64,000 nt of DNA from Bradyrhizobium cenepequi. GTDB taxonomy: Bacteria; Pseudomonadota; Alphaproteobacteria; Rhizobiales; Xanthobacteraceae. The stretch lies in contig NZ_JAGKJI010000012.1 in NCBI RefSeq assembly GCF_020329485.1, positions 1-64,000 of the forward strand, given 5' to 3'. Of this stretch, positions 1-8,226 are shown piece by piece. The position numbers and the translations under genes are program-made. How positions within the stretch are numbered: the first letter of the stretch is position 1; every line of letters begins with the position of its first letter. The notes under the pieces were generated by a model. The model did no database searches and was not told where the DNA came from. It was given only the letters and a program-made list of their open reading frames with translations.

Positions 1-279
1 GGATTGGCCTTCGACGCGCTGATCGCCGACAAGGCGTTCGACAGCAACGCCATCATCGCCGAACTCGATGCGCGCGGCGCCAAGGTCGTCATCTCCCAGC
101 ATCCGCGCCGCGCCAAGCCTCTCACCATCGACGAGGAGATGTACAAATGGCGGCATCTCATCGAGAACTTCTTCGGCAAGCTCAAGGAGTTCAAACGCAT
201 CGCCATGCGCGCCGAAAAGACCGATCAAAGCTTCGCCTCCATGATCCATCTGGTCGCGGCCGTGATAAACTCCCGATGA
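1..279 (+). mobile_element. IS5-family transposase, C-terminal part (cut by window start)
   Basis: The reading frame is open from the first base of the window, so the N-terminal part lies outside it. The protein shows the second DDE aspartate context (LIADKAFDS) and a full Y-(2)-R-(3)-E-(6)-K signature in YKWRHLIENFFGKLK, which is diagnostic of IS4/IS5-type transposases. The tail after the stop, up to about position 294 (GATGAATCCCAACAGACCC), is probably the right end of the element. It abuts a 5'-truncated integrase-core gene, so this copy seems to have inserted into another transposase gene. Whether this copy is active cannot be judged here. Confidence 0.85.
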
Positions 280-287
280 ATCCCAAC

Positions 288-742
288 AGACCCTAGACCG
301 CAGAAACCTGGCCTGGATCAACGTCACAAAGAATCCGACCGCCGAATGGGTGGCACATCAAATCACGCAAGCCTTTCCTTGGGATCAGGCCCCAAAATAC
401 CTCATTCGCGATCGTGACCGTATCTATGGCACCATCGTCACGCGGCGATTGCGCGCCATGGGCATCCGCGACAAGCCTACTGCACCAGCCTCGCCGTGGC
501 AGAACAGCTTTGCCGAACGGTTGATCGGATCGATCCGCCGCAAGTGCTTGGATCATTTCGTCGTCTTGGGCGAGGCGCATCTGCGCCGAATCCTGCGAGA
601 TTATGCTCGCTACTACAACGATATCCGAACGCACCGCTCGTTGGACAAAGACGCGCCGGTTGCCCGCCGGGTTCAGCGGACCGGAAGCATCAAATCGGCC
701 CCCATCCTCGGCGGACTCCACCACCACTACGTCCGGGTTTAG
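288..742 (+). pseudogene. Integrase-core (rve, IS3/IS481-like) transposase, 5'-truncated
   Basis: In frame from about 293 the protein reads INVTKNPTAEWVA and continues through RDRDRIYG, ASPWQNSFAERLIGS and a C-terminus of GGLHHHYVRV. This is the C-terminal half of a DDE integrase-core transposase common in rhizobia: the second Asp is in RDRDRIYG and the Glu in FAER. The N-terminal half and first Asp are missing because the IS5 element ends just upstream. Downstream, an SDR gene on the other strand is cut off at about 756. The block therefore looks like an insertion sequence nested beside or inside other broken DNA. It is non-functional as it stands. Confidence 0.8.
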
Positions 743-753
743 GTTTTCGGTAC

Positions 754-1140
754 CTACAGGGAAGGTGAAGCGGCATCTGAGCCGATTCCCGAAACGTGGA
801 CGAGCCGTTTGACGCGAGTTCGATGTGCCTGAGTTGCCAATCGCTGGGCAGATTCCACATGCACGGAGTGAAAAGTCTCCTGTCCGTGTTCGACATACAG
901 ACTGACCGCATTCACCGCACCGTACGCGCCATCAAGTGCATCGGCTATCGAACCGTCGTCGCGAAGATTGACTTCCACCAATTGGAGGCGCGGATCGCTA
1001 TCGTCAAGCAGCTGCCTGCCTCGTTCAGGATGCCTTGATGCAATCCGAACGGAAAACTCGCGCGCCCGGAGAAGGTGTCGAACAACGCGGCGGCCAAGAA
1101 ACCCGGTTCCACCGAACACCGTGACAAGGCGACTAGTCAC
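754..1140 (-). pseudogene. NAD(P)-binding SDR/NDUFA9-like epimerase, C-terminally truncated
   Basis: The 128 residues start at a GTG and carry a Rossmann N-terminus, VFGGTGFLGRRVV, followed by VEVNLRDDGSI and a YGAVNAV strand and ending at VSGIGSDAASPSL. These are features of atypical SDRs (NmrA/NDUFA9-like) that act on NAD(P)-linked sugars, quinones or respiratory complexes. Family members are about 300 residues, so over half is missing. The break falls exactly where relatives continue with Tyr (SPSLY); the codon has become TAG at the junction with the transposase remnant. It lies downstream of, and in the same orientation as, the zinc-ribbon gene at 1177-1359. Confidence 0.7.
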
Positions 1141-1176
1141 GGCCGCTGTTGTCGCCTCTGGAGCGTTTGGGATGGG

Positions 1177-1359
1177 TCATACGGGCTTCCCATTTGGGCG
1201 CTTCATAAGTTCAAATGAGGGAACATGGGTATTTTCCGACCACGACTCCAGCACGGCACCGCAGACCGCACAGGTCGCCTCACCGGTGTGCGGTACCAAG
1301 AACTTTTCTTCAGTGCGTTTATATTCCGCGCCGCAACTGCAACGGACATTTGTCTCCAT
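1177..1359 (-). CDS. Small zinc-ribbon-like hypothetical protein
   Basis: This 60-residue protein begins METNVRCSCGAEYKRTEEKF and has a CxC…CAVCG cysteine pattern (CSCG near residue 8, CAVCG near residue 31), consistent with one zinc ribbon. It resembles short uncharacterised rhizobial proteins. No catalytic motif is visible. It is co-oriented with, and 36 bases upstream of, the truncated SDR gene. Function unknown; a role in metal binding or protein-protein contact is only inference from the cysteines. Confidence 0.6.
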   Translation of the reverse strand: METNVRCSCGAEYKRTEEKFLVPHTGEATCAVCGAVLESWSENTHVPSFELMKRPNGKPV

Positions 1360-1374
1360 GCCGCGAATATGCGC

Positions 1375-1515
1375 TCAGCACCGACCTTTTCCAGTACCCC
1401 GCCTGGGCGTCAGGCTCGTAATCGCCACCGAGGCGCCCGCCTTCTTGCGCATCTCGTCAATGAGCTTGGACGCCTCCGCCTTGTCGCACTCTGCGGCTGG
1501 CCTTGCACAGGAACC
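1375..1515 (-). pseudogene. DUF3072-like C-terminal remnant
   Basis: On the minus strand a short stretch reads CDKAEASKLIDEMRKKAG, close to the KAEASKxIDxL core of DUF3072 proteins, and runs to a TGA at 1375. No start codon with a credible ribosome site was found and the N-terminal part of the domain is absent. Probably a leftover of a small gene. Identification rests on one motif, so confidence is low. Confidence 0.3.
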
Positions 1516-1542
1516 TAACACCGCCAGCCAGATTAGCTCTAC

Positions 1543-1758
1543 ATGACGGAGCGAGTTCTATACGAAAGCAGCAACGGCGATTCCTGGTCTCTGGTCCGCG
1601 ACCCGGCTTCCAATATGCCTGTCGTGAAGCATCAGCCGAACCTTGGCTCTGGTGGACAGATATCCTACACGGCCGTAGGTAAATTCCTCCGGGATGGAGC
1701 CAATGGTCCAGAACACCAAGCGCTCCTGAACCTTGTCGGTACCCTGATCGACGGCTGA
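1543..1758 (+). CDS. Conserved rhizobial hypothetical protein (71 aa)
   Basis: The 71 residues include VLYESSNGDSWSLVRDP, VVKHQPNLGSGGQ and GPEHQALLNLVGTLI, a pattern seen in short uncharacterised proteins of Bradyrhizobium and relatives. There is no signal peptide or membrane segment. No function is known. It stands alone between broken genes and small ORFs. The ATG start gives the usual family length, although no strong ribosome site precedes it. Confidence 0.6.
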   Translation: MTERVLYESSNGDSWSLVRDPASNMPVVKHQPNLGSGGQISYTAVGKFLRDGANGPEHQALLNLVGTLIDG

Positions 1759-1799
1759 TGACTGACAGGCGGAGACCTGGCTCGGCATCAACGAAACGA

Positions 1800-1898
1800 T
1801 CAAGCTGCTTCTCCGCGTCGTGCTTCATCGTCGGCAAGGCGTTTGGCTACGTCGGCAGCGACAGCCGGACCCTTCGGCGTTTGCGATGGGCGCGCCAT
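1800..1898 (-). CDS. Possible 32-aa small protein
   Basis: A short minus-strand frame starting ATGGCGCGCCC encodes MARPSQTPKGPAVAADVAKR and then an acidic/basic stretch. The composition resembles short rhizobial proteins of the MARP…KGPA type. Nothing else supports it, and it could be chance coding in a high-GC stretch. Confidence 0.25.
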   Translation of the reverse strand: MARPSQTPKGPAVAADVAKRLADDEARRGEAA

Positions 1899-2088
1899 CC
1901 TGCATTAACAAATGGGGCCATTGGATCGATCAGGGGCGCCAAGACAGATTGGAACCGACGGGTTCGTCAGGCGTCGAATCCGTCCCTCTGGCACACACAC
2001 CCAGAGCGCAAGCCGGAGGAAAAACCTGGTTGGCGGTCCTTGTGCGCTCTCTGCTGAGCGATGGGACCATTGAGCCCAGGAGAGTAAA

Positions 2089-2298
2089 ATGAGCAATCAC
2101 ATATCCGAGCGGAGGATGCCCAGCGCGGCCGAACGTGAAGCACGAAAGGCCTTTAAGGAAGCGGTCGCCAAAGTCGCGATGTCCGAATATGAGCGCGCCC
2201 AACAGGCGTTCCATGCGAACCGCGAGCGACTGAAGGCAGAGCGATTGGCTCGCGAGGCAAAGTTGGATCACGAAGCGGGACGGAAGCCTAAAACCTGA
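2089..2298 (+). CDS. Conserved rhizobial hypothetical protein, charged helix (69 aa)
   Basis: The ATG is preceded by AGGAGAGTAAA, a good ribosome site at normal spacing. The 69-residue product (SERRMPSAAEREARKAFKEA, then AFHANRERLKAERLAREA) is rich in Arg, Glu, Lys and Ala and is predicted almost entirely helical. Similar short proteins of unknown role are widespread in Bradyrhizobium. No domain can be assigned. Confidence 0.65.
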   Translation: MSNHISERRMPSAAEREARKAFKEAVAKVAMSEYERAQQAFHANRERLKAERLAREAKLDHEAGRKPKT

Positions 2299-2301
2299 CA
2301 G

Positions 2302-2541
2302 ATGATTGCGAGGGAAGGAATTCTACGGAGCGGTCGGTCCGATGAATGTTTACGCTCCGCGTCTACATTTCGTCCGATGCAGCATGACTACGATCCCAGA
2401 GCGAGGAAAGCGGCCATGAGACAGGCCGTCGTAGCCGAAGGCCTGGAGCCGCAGCGGTTGATCCGCGTCGCCCAAGCCTGGCACGAAACCGCCCGCGCGC
2501 GCTCCTCGTTCGATAGCAGCGACAGAACCGAACCGACCTAG
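2302..2541 (+). CDS. Possible small hypothetical protein (79 aa)
   Basis: This frame begins 3 bases after the previous stop codon and encodes a helical, Arg/Ala-rich peptide (HDYDPRARKAAMRQAVVAEG, LIRVAQAWHETARARS). No ribosome site is evident and the N-terminal third looks non-coding. It may be real but short, with a later start near residue 26. No family is recognised. Confidence 0.25.
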   Translation: MIAREGILRSGRSDECLRSASTFRPMQHDYDPRARKAAMRQAVVAEGLEPQRLIRVAQAWHETARARSSFDSSDRTEPT

Positions 2542-2998
2542 CTCCATACTGCGGGCATTCGGATCACGAAAAGATAAGGTATTCTTGCGCGGCCGCGATC
2601 AGCCGTTGCACAGCGCCGCCATTGTATTTCGCGATGTCGCGGGTTCAGGTGCAGGTCATCGCGGTCGCGGGATCAGCAGTGACCAAACGTGCACGTGGGG
2701 TATCGAGTGGGATCTTTGTGGATCAAGCGGCGAGATGGAAAAAGTGTATTATATTTCAGCAACTTATATTTCTCGCCGAGCGAGGTGGTGCCGGTAACTG
2801 GTATCTGTAACTTACGACGTTCCATGCCAATCCCGACGTAACCTGCACGCTCCCGCGAGCGCTCACAATCACATGGTCATGCACGAATTCCGCTCCGGTC
2901 AAGCCTCATCGCAGTGAGCATAGATCGGAACAAGCGCTGACTTTGACCGATGATGTGCAAACCGCATCTGTCATGCAATCGAGGCCAGCCTTGTCGAT
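2542..2998. other. Intergenic stretch, nothing recognised
   Basis: No reading frame with credible composition, RNA gene or repeat was found here on either strand. Confidence 0.5.
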
Positions 2999-3199
2999 TC
3001 AATCCGCTTGACCCTCGATGCCATCTGCGCAGAAGGGTGCAATTGATATGCGCCGACAAGAAATCAGATTTGAACGATCCCATCGGTCTAACTCCTCAAT
3101 CGGATATAAGACGGCTTTGCCGATTTTGATGAATGGGGGGCCGATCCTCTTGGATCGCCAGTTGCGCAGCGTACCATAGAGTACTGCGGCGTAGTTCAC
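2999..3199 (-). CDS. AlpA/excisionase-like helix-turn-helix protein
   Basis: The central segment TLRNWRSKRIGPPFIKIGKA followed by VLYPIEELDRW is a textbook HTH_17 (AlpA/Xis-type, winged MerR-like) DNA-binding domain. Such proteins act as excisionases or transcription factors in prophages and integrative elements. The frame starts at a GTG preceded by GAAGGA, and the helix before TLRNW is shorter than usual (NYAAVLYG), so either a start further upstream was lost or the protein is slightly trimmed. The C-terminal 25 residues after LDRWDRSN look unrelated and may be read-through. No integrase lies next to it. Confidence 0.55.
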   Translation of the reverse strand: MNYAAVLYGTLRNWRSKRIGPPFIKIGKAVLYPIEELDRWDRSNLISCRRISIAPFCADGIEGQAD

Positions 3200-3250
3200 T
3201 CCTTCGATTGATTCCGATTGATCTCAAACGCTGGACAATCATGTCGCTGC

Positions 3251-3272
3251 CCGCGAGCGGCTACGCTCGCGG
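3251..3272. repeat. Perfect GC-rich hairpin
   Basis: CCGCGAGCG-GCTA-CGCTCGCGG forms a 9-bp perfect stem with a 4-base loop. It lies between the end of the DUF4336 gene (3357) and the start of the HTH gene (3199), both on the minus strand. There is no T-run, so a transcript-stabilising or pausing role is as likely as termination. Confidence 0.5.
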
Positions 3273-3356
3273 ACTCCGACGCTACCGTGCTGGCAACAGG
3301 CTGGCGTCTGCTCAAAACCAATCTATCATCGAAGTGCGGACGTAACGGCCATCCGA

Positions 3357-4055
3357 TCAAGCGCCGAGCCAGCGAAATGACTTCTCAAGAAGTTTGTGCC
3401 CGCCGGCGCGCACCCACTCACCGTGAGCCACGATGACGCGCTGACAATCCCAGTTGAGCACCTTCGCTCGCGCCCGCCGCGCCGGCGCGCGGTTGATGAA
3501 AGATAGTCGCCATTCGAGTGGCGCGCAGGCCTGGTCCTGGGTGAGACCGTCGAGGCGCGCCAGGAAGCGCCACCAACCCCAATGCTCCCGCAGAAAACGA
3601 TCGCTGAAGATCTGGATCAGATCGGCCACGATGGCCGTTCCGGATGGCCGGTGAAGGAATACGATCTCGTCCATCGCGAACGAGCCGTGGAACCACGCCT
3701 GGTCGATATCGGGAAGCCATTCGGGCGGTGGGCTGTCTTTCAGCGCTTCGCGGAAGACGAGGTCGCGGCGCTTCTTGATAGTTGATTGTGGCCCCCACAA
3801 TGCCGCCTCGGGATAGGCTACCTTCCACTCCTGCAGGTAGAGGTGGTGGAGCTTGTTGGGGCTTACGAGATGGCGGACCGCGCCCAGATGGTCCACTCCC
3901 GCGCGCAGGTCGGGAGTCAGCTTGATTGGCGACCATATCCACAGATCACCATTTTCCAGTCGGGCGATGACCGAGCGCGTCGGATAGGGAGCGCCATAGA
4001 AGCTGACGTTCTCGCCATCGGCGATCCACAGCGCGTCATGCACTTGCTCAAGCAT
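3357..4055 (-). CDS. DUF4336 domain protein
   Basis: The 232-residue protein begins LEQVHDALWIADGENVSFYG and contains PYPTRSVIARL, LWIWSPIKLT, VRHLVSPNKLHHLYL and a C-terminal VLNWDCQRVIVAHGEW. These match DUF4336, a family with a metallo-beta-lactamase-like fold (NKxHHLYL, HG near the end) but without proven activity. Length and both ends agree with a complete gene. It is a single gene with about 360 bases before the antiporter gene on the same strand. No cellular role is established; a hydrolase function is inference from the fold. Confidence 0.8.
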   Translation of the reverse strand: MLEQVHDALWIADGENVSFYGAPYPTRSVIARLENGDLWIWSPIKLTPDLRAGVDHLGAVRHLVSPNKLHHLYLQEWKVAYPEAALWGPQSTIKKRRDLVFREALKDSPPPEWLPDIDQAWFHGSFAMDEIVFLHRPSGTAIVADLIQIFSDRFLREHWGWWRFLARLDGLTQDQACAPLEWRLSFINRAPARRARAKVLNWDCQRVIVAHGEWVRAGGHKLLEKSFRWLGA

Positions 4056-4415
4056 TCAACCGACTCGACTCGCTGTGAACTACCGTTGGACACCGATGGT
4101 AGCAAAAAGGATCTATTCGAAGCAGCGATTTCCGGGCGATGCCCGACGCCTAAAGCCCAAATGGATACGTGTCAGGCAGGCCGGGCTTTACGTGTGCTGG
4201 CGCAATCGGCGTGACGGCAGCCGTCTCGTCGAACCAAAGGAAGGCGTCGAACTGCTGGGTAGAGGGACGCTTTGGCGTAGTGGCTCTGCAATTCAGTGGC
4301 GGGCCGTGACGACGAGATGAAAGGAAATCTATCACTGTTGAGTTGCTCGCCGCGTGACCTGCTTCCCAACTTTCCTTCGTTGATAAAGGAGGGTCTGTTT
4401 CAGTCCTGCTTAGGG
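4056..4415. other. Intergenic stretch, nothing recognised
   Basis: The region between the antiporter stop and the DUF4336 start contains no credible gene. A 12-base palindrome (AGGGCTAGCCCT) begins at the antiporter stop region near 4412, but no terminator-like T-run was seen. Confidence 0.45.
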
Positions 4416-5675
4416 CTAGCCCTGGTGTTGTGACGGTACAACGGCGCGAACCAGCCAAGCCAAAGTGAGTCCTTGGATCACGACCGAAAAGACGACGACG
4501 GCGTAAGTGGCAGCCAAGATGATTGATCGCTGCTCAAAGTCTGGCATCGACAAGACGAGCGCGATGGAAATTCCGCCCCGCACGCCGCCCCAGGTGAGCA
4601 CCGGGATAGTTCCCTTCATAAATGGCATCTTGAGCTGTAGCGCCGTGATTGGCACTGCGACCGATATCCATCGTGCGGTGAGCACGATCAGAACGGCCAA
4701 CAATGCTACAGATGTCAATCCACGATCCGGTCGAAGAACCAGTACCTCGAGACCAATCAGGAGGAATAAAACAATATTCAGAATGGCATCAATGAGTGAC
4801 CAAAAGCCGAAAAGGTAACGTTGTGTGGTTTCGCTCATCGCGTCAGTGGGGCCACGCTCTCCAACTAGGAGACCGGCGCACACGACCGCAATGGGACCGC
4901 TGAGATGGAATTTGCCAGCGAGTGAATACGTGCCCATCACTGCAGCTAACGAGATCAGAACCTCGATCCGATAATCGTCAATTAGGCGCATCAACCTATA
5001 GGCGATGTAGCCGGTGACTAGCCCGAAAATCGCCCCGCCCAGCGCCTCGACGAAAAAGAGTCGACCGACGTCGAGAGGATCGAACGCACCTGCCTGCTGT
5101 CCGACCGCCGTCGCCAGCAGGATCGTAAAGACAACGACACCGACGCCATCGTTCAGAAGCGCCTCGCCGCTCATCTCGACTTCCAGGTCCTCCGGTACAT
5201 GAACTGACTTCAAGGTGCTGAGAACTGCGACGGGGTCGGTTGGACTGATGAGTGCGCCAAAGACCAACGCCCAGATCAATGGAATCGGCGTGCCCAGCCA
5301 TCCGGCTGCCAGCCAGAATGCGACGCCCACGATCGCCGTCGAAATCAGCACGCCCACAGTAGCCAGGAGCGCAACGCTAGCAGCTCTGCGTTTAAGCTTA
5401 TTCCAGTCGACATGAAGCGCTCCGGCAAATAGCATGAAGGCGAGCATTCCGTTCATCAGCGACGCCTGAAAATCGATCTGTCGCACCACCTCAGTAAGTT
5501 CTCGGGTTATCTGCGTCTGCGCTGTCACGAGTTCCAAGCCGATTAGGAACAAGGACGCGGCAAGTCCCATAACGAGGACGCCGATCTCCGTTGGCAGGCG
5601 CAGCAGCTTTGCATTCAGAAACGCAAACGCAGCACTGATTGTGAGTAGCAGTGCGGCGAGATCAAAGATTGTCAT
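4416..5675 (-). CDS. NhaP-type cation:proton antiporter (CPA1 family)
   Basis: A 419-residue polytopic membrane protein with about 12 hydrophobic segments. It has the CPA1 core motif GALISPTDPVAVLS near residue 140-153 (ion-binding TDP/ND region), followed by SGEALLNDGVGVVVF, and a late helix, TWGGVRGGISIALVL, typical of NhaP/SOD22 exchangers. It should exchange Na+ or K+ for H+ across the inner membrane, contributing to pH and salt tolerance. Length fits NhaP proteins that lack the long cytoplasmic C-terminal regulatory domain. It is a single gene; the ATG start is followed at once by the first transmembrane helix. Intact. Confidence 0.9.
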   Translation of the reverse strand: MTIFDLAALLLTISAAFAFLNAKLLRLPTEIGVLVMGLAASLFLIGLELVTAQTQITRELTEVVRQIDFQASLMNGMLAFMLFAGALHVDWNKLKRRAASVALLATVGVLISTAIVGVAFWLAAGWLGTPIPLIWALVFGALISPTDPVAVLSTLKSVHVPEDLEVEMSGEALLNDGVGVVVFTILLATAVGQQAGAFDPLDVGRLFFVEALGGAIFGLVTGYIAYRLMRLIDDYRIEVLISLAAVMGTYSLAGKFHLSGPIAVVCAGLLVGERGPTDAMSETTQRYLFGFWSLIDAILNIVLFLLIGLEVLVLRPDRGLTSVALLAVLIVLTARWISVAVPITALQLKMPFMKGTIPVLTWGGVRGGISIALVLSMPDFEQRSIILAATYAVVVFSVVIQGLTLAWLVRAVVPSQHQG

Positions 5676-5819
5676 GAGTGCTCGGTCCCCTTAAGCTGAG
5701 CAGTAGAGGCGACTTAAAGATGATACGGCTCGCCTGGTCAGGAGCCAGCCGCGTTCCGTCGGGATATTTATCTTCAAGACGCCTGATCGTAAGCGTCCGC
5801 TCAACGCGTTGCGATGGGG

Positions 5820-5975
5820 CTATGCGGCGAGCCCCCTCTGGTCAAGCCTGAGGCAGATACTCCCCTCGAGGTTCCAAGGCAGAAGCTCTGCGATGCGGTT
5901 GTCCGGGATGATCGGCGATGCGGTGGATGACGTGCTGCAGATAGGCCTCGGGATCGAGGCCGTCCGCCTTGGCGG
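5820..5975 (-). pseudogene. IS66-family transposase C-terminal remnant
   Basis: Minus-strand translation gives IETAKADGLDPEAYLQHVIH followed by RIADHP, the conserved C-terminal region of IS66 transposase (TnpC). After a shift of frame near 5905 it continues DNRIAELLPWN and ends at a TAG at 5820. The expected order is HVxxRIADHPxNRIxELLPWN, so one frameshift splits the fragment. The catalytic core is absent. Confidence 0.65.
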
Positions 5976-6148
5976 TTTCGATCGGTGACGATTTTGCGCG
6001 GCGCGCTCGACGCCGCGGGTTGATAAACCGAAGCCGATTGTTCCGCTCGGGAGAGGGCGGTGGGCGTAGCTGGCGTAGAAGTCGGCGGGTTCACGCTCTC
6101 ATGTGCGGAGTTGAAGTCGCAGTCCATTGTGGTACGCGTCAACTCGCT

Positions 6149-6436
6149 TCAGTGAGGCACGAAAGGCGCCGCCAGAACGGCGAGCATGCCAAAGGCGGCG
6201 ACATTCCAGAACAGCGAGCGGATGAGCGGTATTGCGGATATATAAAGCGCGGTGTAAGCGATGCGCCCTCCGACATAGGCGATCGATCCCCAATGTGTCA
6301 GCTCATTGTGAACGCCTGCGACCTGAGCAGTGAGGATCGCGGCGGCAAAGAACGGAAACGTCTCCATGTAATTGCGGAAATTGCGGTTGATGCGCCCGGG
6401 GATAGGCTTGAGCGGCGGCATCTCAAGGTCGCGCGG
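6149..6436 (-). pseudogene. MAPEG-family membrane protein, N-terminally truncated
   Basis: The fragment GRINRNFRNYMETFPFFAAA, then THWGSIAYVGGRIAYTALYI and SLFWNVAAFGM, matches the C-terminal two thirds of MAPEG proteins (glutathione-dependent membrane enzymes; bacterial roles mostly unknown). Relatives are about 130 residues with an extra N-terminal transmembrane helix that is missing here. An ATG at 6421 could allow a 90-residue product, but homology probably continues a few codons upstream (RDLE) into the beginning of the opposite-strand methyltransferase gene. That gene is itself truncated at the same place, which points to a deletion joint at about 6421-6445. Confidence 0.6.
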
Positions 6437-6885
6437 GCGACCGCTGGGTCCTCTTCGCGTTCCTGGTCATCGCGCTCTCGATGGCCTACCTCTCGGCGTG
6501 CACCGACCGCATTGGTTTCTGGACCATCGACGGAGACGCCGTACGTTGGTTCGGCGTCGCTGTCTGCGTCGCCGGCAGCGCGCTCAGGCTCATTCCGGTC
6601 TTCGTGCTGAAGAACCGTTTCAGCGGGTTGGTGGCTATCCAGGCCGAACACAAGCTTGAAACGCGGGGCATCTACGGGCTCGTTCGCAATCCAAGCTATT
6701 TGGGCATGCTCATCTCAGCTGTTGGCTGGGCGCTCGCCTTTCGCTCGGCCGTGGGTGTGCTGCTTTCTCTGCTCCTCTTGATTCCTCTCGTCCCGCGGAT
6801 CCACTCGGAGGAACGATTGCTGCACGAGCATTTCGGGAAGGAATATGACGACTACTTCGTGCGCACCTGGCGCCTCGTGCCGTAG
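6421..6885 (+). pseudogene. Isoprenylcysteine methyltransferase-family (ICMT/PEMT) protein, 5'-truncated
   Basis: In frame from 6421 the protein reads GDRWVLFAFLVIALSMAYLS and carries the ICMT hallmark AEHKLETRGIYGLVRNPSYL, a GMLISAVGWALAFRS helix, then EERLLHEHFGKEYDDY and a final RTWRLVP. This C-terminal core (RHPxY-like motif, here RNPSYLG; E-x-x-L…Y-x-x-Y) binds SAM in integral-membrane methyltransferases. About 40-50 N-terminal residues with one or two membrane helices are missing at the joint with the MAPEG fragment. An internal ATG at 6481 could start a 134-residue product. Substrate unknown. Confidence 0.6.
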
Positions 6886-6960
6886 ATTTGTTGATGCGGG
6901 CAGATCTGCCCCGGCAGAAATGCAAAGGGGCGGCGCCGGCACCAAGCCCGTAGGAGACCC

Positions 6961-7239
6961 ATGCTTCCCTATCTCGTGGCCGCCATCATCGTCATAGGGT
7001 TGCCGACGCTCTACGTTGCGGTGCGATATCGCGAGTACCGCAAATTCCTCGCCGGTGCGTTCTTCGTCAGCAGCGGGATGCAATTCTATTTTTACTTGGC
7101 GAAGATTCCGATCCCGCTGATGTGGACCAGTGTCGTCCAGCCGCCAGAGCTCAGCGCCGTGCGCGGCACGATCCACTTCGTGCTCTTCCTTGTCTGTCTG
7201 TATTTCGGGTGGTTCTTCCGCAAGCGACCGGCGCCTTAA
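6961..7239 (+). CDS. Small membrane protein of unknown function (92 aa)
   Basis: The protein begins LPYLVAAIIVIGLPTLYVAV, a clear transmembrane helix. A short basic linker (RYREYRKF), a second helix near residue 35-50 and a third (IHFVLFLVCLYFGWFFRKR) follow. It sits 75 bases downstream of one methyltransferase-like gene and 77 upstream of another, all on the plus strand, so it may belong to the same transcript. No family is recognised. Intact. Confidence 0.6.
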   Translation: MLPYLVAAIIVIGLPTLYVAVRYREYRKFLAGAFFVSSGMQFYFYLAKIPIPLMWTSVVQPPELSAVRGTIHFVLFLVCLYFGWFFRKRPAP

Positions 7240-7316
7240 ACGGTTGCCGGCATCTGCGAAGCTGCCAACGGTTCCATGTTCTGCGTAGCGAGCGAGAATT
7301 TAGAAGGCCGCAGTCG

Positions 7317-8018
7317 ATGACTTCCGCTGTCGAACCAAAACCAATGTCGGGCACCAAGGCGATCCTCTACGCGATAGGCTCGCCACTGGCGCTTGTGGCG
7401 TTGGTCTTCCTGCCGGTAGGCAGAATCGACGGGGCTCCTGGCTGGATCTTCGTCGCGGTACTTGTCGCGATCTTCGGCCTATCTGCGCTGCTGCTGGCGC
7501 GCCTGAATCCAATGATCTACCGCGTCCGCAGCCGCTTCCAACCGGGCACCAAGAAATGGGACCTGATCCTGCTTGCGGTGCTGTTCCCGGCCATGATCGC
7601 TGAAATCCCTCTCGCTACGCTCGACGCCGGCCGGATGGGATGGTCGGATGTGCCGCTATGGGCCGTCCTGATTGGCTATGTTCTCCTCATCGGCGGCATC
7701 GCGGTCACGACCTAGGCTCAGGCGGTCAATCCATTCTTCGAGCCGGGCGTGCGCATCCAGAAGGAGCGCGCCCAGCAGGTGATCACGTCCGGGCCATACA
7801 GGTTCGTTCGCCATCCCGGCTATGCTGCGGCGATAGGAATGTTCGTCGGAATTCCGCTCGCTCTCGCCTCCTGGTGGGGCTTGCTGCCGGCTGCACTGGC
7901 GATCGCGCTGCTGGTGGTTCGGACGGGCTTGGAGGATCGCCTGCTCCAGGCGGAGCTATCCGGCTATTCCGACTACACGCGCCGCACGCGCCACAGACTC
8001 GTGCCGGGCATCTGGTGA
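7317..8018 (+). pseudogene. ICMT-family membrane methyltransferase interrupted by one in-frame stop
   Basis: The frame opens at ATG 7317, preceded by GAAGG, and encodes hydrophobic helices (SPLALVALVFLPVG, IFVAVLVAIFGLSALLL, LLAVLFPAMIAEIPLA). It reaches a TAG at 7713-7715, then continues in the same frame: AQAVNPFFEPGVRIQKERAQ, SGPYRFVRHPGYAAAIG, and GYSDYTRRTRHRLVPGIW. RHPGY and the terminal Y…YxxR are the ICMT/PEMT SAM-binding signature. Relatives have Trp at the position of the stop (TTWAxxVNPFF), so a single G-to-A change (TGG to TAG) is the simplest explanation. The rest, 233 codons, looks undamaged. Confidence 0.75.
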
Positions 8019-8171
8019 CGGTTGGTAGGCGTTGACGGTATTTTTGACGCTGACGCGCGAAGCGCGCTGTGTGGTCGGATGAAACAAAAAATCGACCGAT
8101 CATTGTCGATAGTCGCTGAAACCGGGCAGATTCTGAATCTACTTCGCCGGCCATATTAGCCCATTCAACGC

Positions 8172-8202
8172 TTGACCCGGACCTTAGGGCCGCCCCCATA
8201 GA
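8172..8202 (+). promoter_or_regulatory. Candidate MerR-type promoter with a 19-bp spacer
   Basis: TTGACC (8172-8177) and CATAGA (8197-8202) are separated by 19 bases with a GC-rich, partly dyad spacer. Over-long 19-20-bp spacers are the hallmark of promoters remodelled by MerR-family activators. The site lies 25 bases upstream of a merR-like gene, which fits autoregulation. Confidence 0.4.
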
Positions 8203-8226
8203 GCGGGTGTCCGCGGAAAGAAGCCC

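Noticed and set aside
2585..2810. Two overlapping plus-strand frames of 62-70 codons
   Set aside because: No ribosome site, no conserved composition and mutually overlapping; treated as non-coding.
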